DNA from: Streptomyces sp. NBC_01210
GTDB taxonomy: Bacteria; Actinomycetota; Actinomycetes; Streptomycetales; Streptomycetaceae
NCBI RefSeq assembly: GCF_036010325.1
Contig: NZ_CP108549.1
Coordinates: 5,890,001 to 5,954,000 of the forward strand
Direction of reading: 5' to 3'
Length of the DNA stretch: 64,000 bases
Shown here: piece by piece, positions 25,001-31,802 of the stretch
Layout of the letters: each line of letters opens with the position of its first letter
How positions within the stretch are numbered: position 1 is the stretch's first letter
Notes under the pieces: generated by a model
Database searches by the model: none
What the model saw: the letters and a program-made list of their open reading frames with translations, nothing else
Told to the model about the DNA's origin: nothing
Program-made: the position numbers and the translations under genes

Positions 25001-25230
25001 TTCCTCCGGCTGAAGCTCTCGGCCAGAGGCTGCTGCCCGACCTCCGCCTCCGCCAGCGCCTGCTCGTACGCGGCGTACTCCTCGCCCGCATTCGCCGCCA
25101 TGGTGTCCAGGGCGGCCCGACCGCGTGCCAGCAGCACACCCGAGTCCGACCGCCCGCCCGAACGCCGTACCTCTTCCTCGACGGCGCGTACCAACAGCCG
25201 CTCGGCTTCGGCCCGATGGCTGTCCCGCAT
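22024..25230 (-). CDS. STAND-type NTPase with membrane helices and TPR repeats (AfsR/NB-ARC-like)
   Basis: The 1068-residue protein starts at ATG 25230 with GGAGGGGG upstream. Order of parts: an N-terminal helical stretch; two hydrophobic helices near 80-125 (LVTAVTAVAAIGADIALGTA; GAGAVVAVAGAATTVAKV); an NB-ARC/STAND NTPase from about 215 with Walker A GAAGAGRTT (249-257), Walker B VTVVLDDAS (334-342), GGLPLAL and a winged helix (RFRLHDVVRSFAR); then about ten TPRs to the end. The Walker A Lys is replaced by Arg. The layout resembles the signalling half of AfsR without the SARP DNA-binding domain. Role unknown; it is probably a membrane-associated scaffold or sensor. Confidence 0.85.
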   Translation of the reverse strand: MRDSHRAEAERLLVRAVEEEVRRSGGRSDSGVLLARGRAALDTMAANAGEEYAAYEQALAEAEVGQQPLAESFSRRNLSTAVLVTAVTAVAAIGADIALGTATGTALGAGAVVAVAGAATTVAKVTASHWPAAHRRAGALGQPGGAEQLRLQWLTALEVRGIRPFLDQQRMLASSTRTAKKATAVPQLRGTDRSAAARRRSVLEQSFGHLPEPEGPFAGRRDEMTQIAQWVHAARASTETKPTVVVLYGAAGAGRTTLAVRASHHLKDQFRGACIVDLRGDSEQPLSTRDALLHLLNRLGAPREQLLFRERSSAEQQVRRLSELYHQHLTGLPVTVVLDDASDAAQVRTLVPERSDSLVLVTARRRLELPDDIPAWVHQLPVEALDAAGAEELLRASAEDTSTGPYDAQSADQVRELCGGLPLALRIAGSSLGTRTAHQLAADLGAYGPVDPVERALWLRYTDQSEQARRLLRRLALAGRASLGAAAAAALLATDEQESQRLLSELAGAGLIDHVRASRFRLHDVVRSFARARLLDEEEAAERTAAQERLIQNYADLAGAVIRMVDGKMSTRAGQFGAHGFSSLDAALRWLDDESSFITSALRHAEGVNQQAVLNLLGALCDYCLLRGDLYRLGEISELSQAVDQGLLERSVRWRTGIAARQLGELDKARTTLSSVVGLYREAQNDSGTALALCSLGITLHHQGNLTEAAAKLNEAIELQSSDEQAEDRAWSLHALAAVERDRANINQALDLLATALRLHREGESLHGEAWTHFQLGQVCLRMGDVPRAEEELRTALDSYGRTRDGRGEAWAMTQLARARLVDGDPAPAVDQLRQALSRHRDNEDARGEAWTLYYLGQALEECGDRDQAVRELERARTMFSRMRDVYGLACARHHSGRVTRDQRAAQTGNLRNSGFARQLLVDARADFRRIGVAHGEAWTCLELALIDGGNSRPAQALALCDEAAALFTSYEDHRGADWARFLRCTLLPFASPGGIEVGTVVAQEELAELMGATHPSRDGKLEDCAEALAVMLERGVHLEDGWQAWHLGMVPNRHAREVMGVPVTAAK

Positions 25231-25354
25231 GTGCGTCCCCCTCCGAGAGCCCCGGTTTCCGTTCCACTTCTGTTCCGGCGACAAGTGTCCTGCGTACGGC
25301 GCGTCAGCGCGAGGGAGTCTGACGATCAACCGCACCTGAGAGAGGATGGACTGT

Positions 25355-27364
25355 ATGCCGAACCGTCTTGCCCATGAGACCTCCCCCTACCTCCTGCAGC
25401 ACGCCGACAACCCGGTCGACTGGTGGCCGTGGTCGGGCGAAGCCTTTGAGGAGGCGCGCAAGCGCGGGGTGCCCGTGCTGCTCAGCGTCGGCTACTCGAG
25501 CTGCCACTGGTGTCATGTCATGGCGCACGAGTCCTTCGAGGACGACGCGACCGCCGTTTACATGAACGAGCACTTCGTCAACATCAAGGTCGACCGTGAG
25601 GAGCGACCCGACGTCGATGCCGTCTATATGGAGGCCGTGCAGGCCGCCACCGGGCAGGGCGGCTGGCCCATGACCGTCTTTCTCACCGCCGACGCCGAGC
25701 CCTTCTATTTCGGAACGTACTTCCCGCCCGAGTCCCGGCACGGCATGCCCTCGTTCGGGCAGGTCCTGGAGGGGGTTTCGGCCGCCTGGGGCGAGCGGCG
25801 GGAGGAGGTCGGTGAGGTTGCGGGGAAGTTCGTCCGTGATCTGGCCGGGCGGTCGCTGGCGTACGGCGGGGACGGTGTGCCCGGCGAGGAGGAGCTGGCG
25901 CAGGCGCTGCTCGGACTGACCCGCGAGTACGACGAGCGGCACGGCGGCTTCGGCGGTGCGCCGAAGTTCCCGCCGTCGATGGCCGTGGAGTTCCTGCTGC
26001 GGCATTACGCGCGCACCGGCGCCGAGGGCGCGCTGCAGATGGCCGCCGACACATGTGAGGCGATGGCGCGCGGCGGGATGTACGACCAGCTCGGCGGCGG
26101 TTTCGCGCGGTACTCGGTGGACCGCGAGTGGGTCGTGCCCCACTTCGAGAAGATGCTCTACGACAATGCGCTGCTATGCCGGGTGTACGCGCATCTGTGG
26201 CGGGCGACCGGTTCCGAGCTGGCCCGGCGGGTGGCGCTGGAGACCGCGGACTTCATGGTGCGGGAGCTGCGTACGGCCGAAGGCGGTTTCGCCTCCGCGC
26301 TCGACGCCGACAGCGACGACGGTACGGGCAAGCATGTCGAGGGCGCGTTCTACGTATGGACGCCGGAGCAGCTGCGCGAGGTGCTGGGGGGCGAGGACGG
26401 TCGGCGGGCCGCCGAGTTCTTCGGCGTGACGGAGGAAGGGACCTTCGAGGAGGGCGCCTCGGTCCTTCAACTCCCGGACGGCGAAGCGGATGCGGAGATC
26501 AGGGAGCGGCTGCTCGCGGCGCGGGCGCAGCGGGCCCGGCCTGGACGGGACGACAAGGTGGTCGCCGCGTGGAACGGGCTGGCGATCGCCGCGCTGGCGG
26601 AGGTCGGGGCGTATTTCGAGCGGCCGGATCTGATCGAGCGGGCGACCGAGGCGGCCGATCTGCTGGTGCGGCTGCACATGGACAGCGGTGCGCGGCTGGC
26701 CCGTACCTCCAAGGGCGGTCAAGTTGGCGCAAACGCTGGGGTGTTGGAGGACTACGCGGATGTCGCGGAGGGCTTCCTGGCGCTGGCGGCGGTGAGCGGT
26801 GAAGGGGTGTGGCTGGAGTTCGCGGGGTTCCTGCTGGACATCGTCGTCGACCAGTTCGTCGGCGAGGGCGGGGAGTTGTACGACACCGCGCATGACGCGG
26901 AGCGGCTGATCCGCCGGCCGCAGGATCCGACGGACAGTGCGACCCCGTCCGGCTGGACGGCCGCGGCCGGAGCGCTGCTGTCGTATGCCGCGCACACCGG
27001 CTCGGAGGCTCATCGCGCCACCGCCGAGGGCGCGTTGGGTGTGGTGAAGGCGCTCGGTCCGCGTGCTCCGCGGTTCATCGGCTGGGGGCTCGCGGTGGCG
27101 GAGGCGCTGCTGGACGGGCCGCGCGAGGTGGCTGTCGTCGGCCCCCAGGACGACGCGGCGGCACGGGAATTGCACCGTACGGCGCTGCTGGCGCCGGCGC
27201 CGGGTGCGGTGGTCGCGGTGGGGGAGGCGGACAGTGAGGAGTTTCCGCTGCTGAGGGGCAGGCCGCTGATGGGTGGCCGCACGGCGGCGTACGTCTGCCG
27301 GAACTTCACCTGCGACGCGCCTGTAACAGACGCATTCGCACTTGCCCGAAAACTCGCCAATTAA
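25355..27364 (+). CDS. thioredoxin domain-containing protein (DUF255/YyaL family)
   Basis: The 669-residue protein starts at ATG 25355, eight bases after GAGAGGA. The N-terminal DUF255 thioredoxin-like domain begins [20 protein letters not shown] and carries a CxxC at residues 50-53 ([14 protein letters not shown]). The rest is an (alpha/alpha)6-barrel-like region with [29 protein letters not shown] and [13 protein letters not shown], as in N-acylglucosamine-2-epimerase-related folds. Length is normal for the family (spermatogenesis-associated protein 20 relatives). Biochemical role is not established. It is divergent from the STAND gene. Confidence 0.92.
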   Translation: MPNRLAHETSPYLLQHADNPVDWWPWSGEAFEEARKRGVPVLLSVGYSSCHWCHVMAHESFEDDATAVYMNEHFVNIKVDREERPDVDAVYMEAVQAATGQGGWPMTVFLTADAEPFYFGTYFPPESRHGMPSFGQVLEGVSAAWGERREEVGEVAGKFVRDLAGRSLAYGGDGVPGEEELAQALLGLTREYDERHGGFGGAPKFPPSMAVEFLLRHYARTGAEGALQMAADTCEAMARGGMYDQLGGGFARYSVDREWVVPHFEKMLYDNALLCRVYAHLWRATGSELARRVALETADFMVRELRTAEGGFASALDADSDDGTGKHVEGAFYVWTPEQLREVLGGEDGRRAAEFFGVTEEGTFEEGASVLQLPDGEADAEIRERLLAARAQRARPGRDDKVVAAWNGLAIAALAEVGAYFERPDLIERATEAADLLVRLHMDSGARLARTSKGGQVGANAGVLEDYADVAEGFLALAAVSGEGVWLEFAGFLLDIVVDQFVGEGGELYDTAHDAERLIRRPQDPTDSATPSGWTAAAGALLSYAAHTGSEAHRATAEGALGVVKALGPRAPRFIGWGLAVAEALLDGPREVAVVGPQDDAAARELHRTALLAPAPGAVVAVGEADSEEFPLLRGRPLMGGRTAAYVCRNFTCDAPVTDAFALARKLAN

Positions 27365-27543
27365 CAGTGGAACGCCAGTTTTTATCAGTCGAACACCGGA
27401 CTTTAACCTTCCGCCTATAGGGTCCTCGGCACGAGGAGTAGCCGGGCGTACGTACTGGGGAGTGCCGCGCCGGGCCTGCAACAGATGTGTCGCCGGCCAG
27501 GGGGGTCCTGCTGTCGGGGCGCAGGTCCAAGGGGGGACCTTCG
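27365..27543. promoter_or_regulatory. upstream region of the glycan operon
   Basis: A comparatively AT-rich start (AATTAACAGTGG...TTTTTATCAG) gives way to a CCTATAGGGT segment near 27413-27422, which could include a -10 element. No operator palindrome stands out. This is probably where the promoter of the downstream glycosyltransferase operon lies. Confidence 0.4.
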
Positions 27544-28806
27544 GTGCTCATATCGGTGTTCATTGCTGCCATTTCCGTGGCGCTTTTCTGGATGGCGGCA
27601 TTCACGCTGTGGTGGCAGATGCATGCCTGGCGTACGCCCGAGACGCTCGCGGCGACCCGGTTCGACCGGCCCCACGGCGGTGTCGGGCTCTCGTTCTCCT
27701 TGCTGCTGCCGGCGCGGCACGAGCAGGCCGTGCTGGAGCACACGATCGAGCGGCTGCTGGAGTCCAGTCACTCCAACTTCGAGATCATCGTGATCGTCGG
27801 GCATGACGATCCGGAGACCGCCGCGGTTGCCGAGCGCTCCGCCGCCCGTGACCCCGTCCGGGTGCGCGTGATCACCGACACCCACGAGGTGAAGAACAAG
27901 CCCAAGGCCCTCAACACCGCGCTGCCGCACTGCCGCGGTGACATTGTGGGCGTCTTCGACGCCGAGGACCAGGTGCATCCCGAGCTGCTCGCCCATGTCG
28001 ACCACGCCTTCACCTCCACGGGTGCGGATGTCGTCCAGGGCGGCGTACAGCTGATCAACTTCCACTCCAGCTGGTACAGCCTGCGCAACTGCCTGGAGTA
28101 CTTCTTCTGGTTCCGCTCCCGTCTCCATCTGCACGCCCAGAAGGGCTTCATTCCGCTCGGCGGCAATACCGTCTTCGTCCGTACGAAAGTGCTGCGCGAG
28201 GCGGACGGCTGGGACCCGAACTGCCTTGCCGAGGACTGCGACCTGGGCGTACGCCTCTCCTCCGTCGGCAAGAAGGTCGTTGTCGCGTACGACAGTGACA
28301 TGGTCACCCGCGAGGAGACCCCCGGCACCCTGATGAGCCTGCTCAAGCAGCGCACCCGCTGGAACCAGGGCTTTCTGCAGGTCTACCGGAAGAAGGACTG
28401 GAAGCAGTTGCCGGGACGCGGGCAGCGGATGCTCGCCCGCTACACCTTGATGACGCCGTTCCTGCAGGCGTTCTCCGGCGTGATCATTCCGGTCAACGCC
28501 GCTGTCGCGCTCTTTCTCGACGTCCCTGTCGGGATCGCCATCGTGACCTTCCTGCCGCTGATCACGGCGATGGTCACCTTTGTCTTCGAGATCGTCGGAC
28601 TGCACGACTTCGGCAAGCAGTACGGGCTGCGCGTCCGCGCCGTCCACTACCTCAAGCTCATCGTCGGCGGCCCCTTCTACCAGGTCCTGCTGGCCGGTGC
28701 CGCGATGCGCGCCGTCTGGCGGGAGCAGCGCGGCCGCAACGAGTGGGAGCTGACCAGTCATGTCGGCGCGCATCTCACCGAGACCCGAGAGGATGCCCAC
28801 CGGTGA
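27544..28806 (+). CDS. membrane glycosyltransferase family 2 (processive type)
   Basis: The protein has 420 residues from GTG 27544, preceded by AAGGGGGG. An N-terminal helix (ISVFIAAISVALFWMAAFTL) leads into a GT-A domain with FSLLLPARHE near 51, the nucleotide/metal motif VFDAEDQVHPE near 138, the acceptor-base EDCD at 230-233, and QRTRW at 269-273. The D, D, E/DD, QxxRW set marks cellulose/hyaluronan/chitin synthase-like processive enzymes. Three or four C-terminal helices follow. It begins a three-gene coupled operon and should make or extend a glycan at the membrane. Confidence 0.88.
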   Translation: MLISVFIAAISVALFWMAAFTLWWQMHAWRTPETLAATRFDRPHGGVGLSFSLLLPARHEQAVLEHTIERLLESSHSNFEIIVIVGHDDPETAAVAERSAARDPVRVRVITDTHEVKNKPKALNTALPHCRGDIVGVFDAEDQVHPELLAHVDHAFTSTGADVVQGGVQLINFHSSWYSLRNCLEYFFWFRSRLHLHAQKGFIPLGGNTVFVRTKVLREADGWDPNCLAEDCDLGVRLSSVGKKVVVAYDSDMVTREETPGTLMSLLKQRTRWNQGFLQVYRKKDWKQLPGRGQRMLARYTLMTPFLQAFSGVIIPVNAAVALFLDVPVGIAIVTFLPLITAMVTFVFEIVGLHDFGKQYGLRVRAVHYLKLIVGGPFYQVLLAGAAMRAVWREQRGRNEWELTSHVGAHLTETREDAHR

Positions 28807-30548
28807 CCACGACACTTCCGCCGGCGCCTGACACCTCCGCCGACACCTCCGCCGACCCGTCCGCATCCCCGTCCGCCGCCCCCTCCTCCGGCGCGGAGTC
28901 CGGGCCGGAGGCGCCGGGCTATATACGGCCCGTCATACGGTTCCGCAGCTCGCGCCCCGATCTGCTGCTCTGCGCCGGCCTGTTGGCCGCGATCCTGCTC
29001 GTCCAGGGCTGGAACATCACGCACTTCCCGACCCTCAGCGACGACGAGGGCACCTATCTCGCACAGGCCTGGGCGGTGCAGCAGGGCGACGGGCTCGCGC
29101 ACTACACGTACTGGTACGACCATCCGCCGCTCGGCTGGATCCAGATCGCGTTCCTCACCTGGCTGCCGTCGCTGATCGCGCCGGAGACGATGACCGTGGC
29201 ATCGATGCGCTTCGCGATGCTGCTGGTCAGCGCGGCGTGCGCGGTGCTCCTCTACGTACTGGCGCGCAGGCTGTTCCTGCCGCGCTGGGCAGCCGGTCTT
29301 GCCATGCTGCTCTTCGGTCTTTCACCGCTGTCCGTGGTTCTGCAGCGCGAGATCTTCCTGGACAACATCGCGGTGATGTGGATGCTGCTGGCGTTCTGCC
29401 TGGCCGCGTCCCCGAGCCGCCATCTGTGGCACCACTTCACCGCCGGTCTCGCCGCGGCGACCTCCGTACTCACCAAGGAGACGATGCTGGTGGTGCTGCC
29501 GGCGCTGCTGGTGACGATGTGGCGGCACAGCCATCGCGACACCCGTAAGTTCGCGGTGACCGGAGCGATAACGGCATGCGCGCTGATAGGCCTGTCGTAT
29601 CCGCTTTTCGCGCTGCTCAACAATGAGCTGTTCCCCGGGCCCGGCCATGTGTCGCTCATCGACGGGATCACGTACCAGATGGGCCGCGCGGGCTCCGGTT
29701 CGATCTTCGACGCGGGCTCCGGTTCGCACGGCGTCTTCCGGTCCTGGCTCTACTACGACCGGGTGCTGCCGCTCGGCGGTCTCGCGGGCGCGGCGCTGCT
29801 GCTGGTCACGCTGCGCTGGTCGGTCACCGCGCGGGCGCTCGCCGGACCTTCGCTGGTGGTGGCGATCCTCGCGCTGGTAGCGATGCGCCCTTCCGGCTAT
29901 CTGCCGGCGATGTACGTCATCCAGGCGCTGCCGTTCCTGGCGATTGTCCTGGCAGGGGGCGCGGCGAGTGTGGCGCATGCGATCCTGCGGCGCCCGCTGG
30001 GGGCTTCGTCCGCAGACCCACAGTCCTCAGACGCCGGACGGGCCGAAAAACAGCCCCGCCTGCGTTTGAGGCGCGGGGTCCGGGGCGGAGCCCCGGTGGT
30101 TCGCCACGTCGTGGCCGGGCTCCTCGCGGTCGCCGCGGCCGCCTACGTCGTGCCGCGCTGGTACGACGGCAACCGCGCCGCCCTGACCGTCGACGCCAAC
30201 GGCCCCTATCGGGCGGCCGCTTCCTGGCTCGAGGACGAGGTGCCCGACCCCGCGTCGACCCGGGTCCTGGTCGACGACGCGCTCTGGCTGGACCTGGTGC
30301 ACGACGGTTTCGAGCCCGGCACCGGCGCCATCTGGTTCTACAAGGCCGACCTCGACCCCGCGGTGACGAAGACGATGCCGCGCGGCTGGCGGGACCTCGA
30401 CTATGTCGTGTCGTCGCCGACCGTCCGGCGTGACGCTGTCGATCTGCCCAACGTCAAGGCGGCACTGGAGCATTCGAAGCCGGTCGCCGTCTTCGGCGAC
30501 GGCGAGGACCGGATCGAGATCCGCCGTATCGCTGGAGGCGCCCGATGA
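28803..30548 (+). CDS. GT39/ArnT-like polyprenyl-phosphate-sugar glycosyltransferase, carrying an in-frame repeat insertion
   Basis: The 581-residue integral membrane protein starts at GTG 28803 in a GTGA overlap. After a Ser/Pro/Ala-rich head and a first helix (LLLCAGLLAAILLVQGW), the first external loop has the GT39 acidic motif TLSDDEGTYLAQAW. About ten more helices follow, and then an extracytoplasmic C-terminal domain. Such enzymes use polyprenyl-phosphate sugars as donors, consistent with the DPM1-like gene downstream. Residues about 408-431 (SSDAGRAEKQPRLRLRRGVR) are encoded by a copy of the dispersed palindromic repeat at 30025-30095, inserted in frame in a loop before the last helix. 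Confidence 0.85.
   Translation: MTTTLPPAPDTSADTSADPSASPSAAPSSGAESGPEAPGYIRPVIRFRSSRPDLLLCAGLLAAILLVQGWNITHFPTLSDDEGTYLAQAWAVQQGDGLAHYTYWYDHPPLGWIQIAFLTWLPSLIAPETMTVASMRFAMLLVSAACAVLLYVLARRLFLPRWAAGLAMLLFGLSPLSVVLQREIFLDNIAVMWMLLAFCLAASPSRHLWHHFTAGLAAATSVLTKETMLVVLPALLVTMWRHSHRDTRKFAVTGAITACALIGLSYPLFALLNNELFPGPGHVSLIDGITYQMGRAGSGSIFDAGSGSHGVFRSWLYYDRVLPLGGLAGAALLLVTLRWSVTARALAGPSLVVAILALVAMRPSGYLPAMYVIQALPFLAIVLAGGAASVAHAILRRPLGASSADPQSSDAGRAEKQPRLRLRRGVRGGAPVVRHVVAGLLAVAAAAYVVPRWYDGNRAALTVDANGPYRAAASWLEDEVPDPASTRVLVDDALWLDLVHDGFEPGTGAIWFYKADLDPAVTKTMPRGWRDLDYVVSSPTVRRDAVDLPNVKAALEHSKPVAVFGDGEDRIEIRRIAGGAR
30025..30095 (+). repeat. dispersed palindromic repeat inside a coding sequence (copy 2)
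   Basis: CCTCAGACGCCGGACGGGCC...GCCCCGCCTGCGTTTGAGG, then GCGGGGTCCGGGGC-GGA-GCCCCGG. It matches the intergenic copy at 21911-21996 block for block but lies wholly inside the GT39-like gene and keeps its frame open. Confidence 0.85.
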
Positions 30549-31729
30549 CCACACCCCGTACCGGCGCCGAAGAGCTCGGCAATCCGGAACTCAGCGGCGC
30601 CCAGATCGCTGAGCCCGGTGCCGTCACCATCATCATCCCCACCTTCAACGAGTCGGGAAATGTACGGGAGCTGCTGCACCGGCTCACCGAATCGGTGCCG
30701 TCCCGGCTGCCCTGCGAGGTCGTCTTTGTCGACGACTCCACGGACGACACCCCGGAGGTGATCCGCAGCGCCGCGCAGGACTGCCCGTTTCCGGTCGCGG
30801 TGCTGCACCGCGAAACGCCGGTCGGCGGGCTCGGCGGCGCCGTCGTCGATGGCATGAAGTCCGCGGGCTCCGACTGGATCGTCGTCATGGACGCCGACCT
30901 CCAGCATCCGCCCGCGCTGGTGCCCGAACTGGTGGCGGCGGGCGAGCGGTCGGGCGCCGATCTCGTCGTCGCCAGCCGCTATATCCGCGGCGGCAGCCGC
31001 GCGGGCCTCGCCGGCGGCTACCGCATCGCCGTCTCGCGCGGTGCGACCTGGCTGACCAAGGGGCTCTTCCCGCGCCGGCTGCGCGGCATCAGCGACCCGA
31101 TGAGCGGCTTCTTCGCGATCCGCCGAAATGTGGTGACAGCCGATGTGCTGAAGCCGCTCGGCTACAAGATCCTGCTGGAGCTGGCAGTACGGTGCCGTCC
31201 CGAGAAGGTCGCGGAGGTGCCGTTCGTCTTCCAGGACAGATTCGCGGGCGAGTCCAAGTCGACCGCGAAGGAAGGGCTGCGCTTTCTCGGGCATCTCGTG
31301 GCGCTGCGTACGGCCTCGCCGGCGGCGCGGATGCTGGCCTTCGGACTGATCGGGCTCACCGGCTTCGTACCGAATCTGCTCGGGCTGCATCTGCTGACGG
31401 CCGCCGGAATGCACTATCTGCCGGCCGAGATCGTGGCCAATCAGTTCGGCGTCGGGTGGAACTTCCTCCTCATCGAGGTGCTGTTGTTCCGGGACCGGCG
31501 CAGGCATCGGCACTGGGCGGACCGGGTCGGGCGCTTCGCGCTGCTCGCCAACGCCGATCTGCTGCTGCGCATTCCGCTGATCGCGCTGTTCGTGGGCCAT
31601 CTGGGGATGGCTGTGCTGCCCGCGACCACGTTGGCGCTGCTGACCACGTTCATCCTGCGGTTCGCGGCGACGGAGGCGCTGGTGTACCTGCCGCGCAAGG
31701 GCCGTGTCGGGACCACCCGGCGGCAGTAG
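30545..31729 (+). CDS. dolichol-phosphate mannosyltransferase-like GT2 fused to a GtrA domain
   Basis: The 394-residue protein overlaps the previous gene by ATGA. Residues about 25-250 form a GT-A fold of the DPM1 type: VTIIIPTFNESGNVRELLHR, VVFVDDSTDDT, VVMDADLQHPP, and SRYIRGGSRAGLAGGYRIAV. The C-terminal 130 residues have four helices and match GtrA flippase-like domains (MLAFGLIGLTGFVPNLLGLH). Predicted role: make a polyprenyl-phosphate sugar and help present it across the membrane for the GT39-like enzyme. Confidence 0.9.
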   Translation: MTTPRTGAEELGNPELSGAQIAEPGAVTIIIPTFNESGNVRELLHRLTESVPSRLPCEVVFVDDSTDDTPEVIRSAAQDCPFPVAVLHRETPVGGLGGAVVDGMKSAGSDWIVVMDADLQHPPALVPELVAAGERSGADLVVASRYIRGGSRAGLAGGYRIAVSRGATWLTKGLFPRRLRGISDPMSGFFAIRRNVVTADVLKPLGYKILLELAVRCRPEKVAEVPFVFQDRFAGESKSTAKEGLRFLGHLVALRTASPAARMLAFGLIGLTGFVPNLLGLHLLTAAGMHYLPAEIVANQFGVGWNFLLIEVLLFRDRRRHRHWADRVGRFALLANADLLLRIPLIALFVGHLGMAVLPATTLALLTTFILRFAATEALVYLPRKGRVGTTRRQ

Positions 31730-31742
31730 TTCGTTCTCGATC

Positions 31743-31774
31743 GCCGGACGGGCTTTCCTTCAGGCCCGTCCGGC
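31743..31774. terminator. hairpin after the glycosyltransferase operon
   Basis: GCCGGACGGGC pairs with GCCCGTCCGGC across TTTCCTTCAG. It uses the core arm of the dispersed repeat family. It lies between the GtrA-fusion gene and the oxidase gene and may end or attenuate the transcript. Confidence 0.65.
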
Positions 31775-31802
31775 CGAGGACAGCACAGAAAGGGACCTGC
31801 CC

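Noticed and set aside
26174..27481. 435-codon minus-strand frame
   Set aside because: It is antisense to the DUF255 protein.
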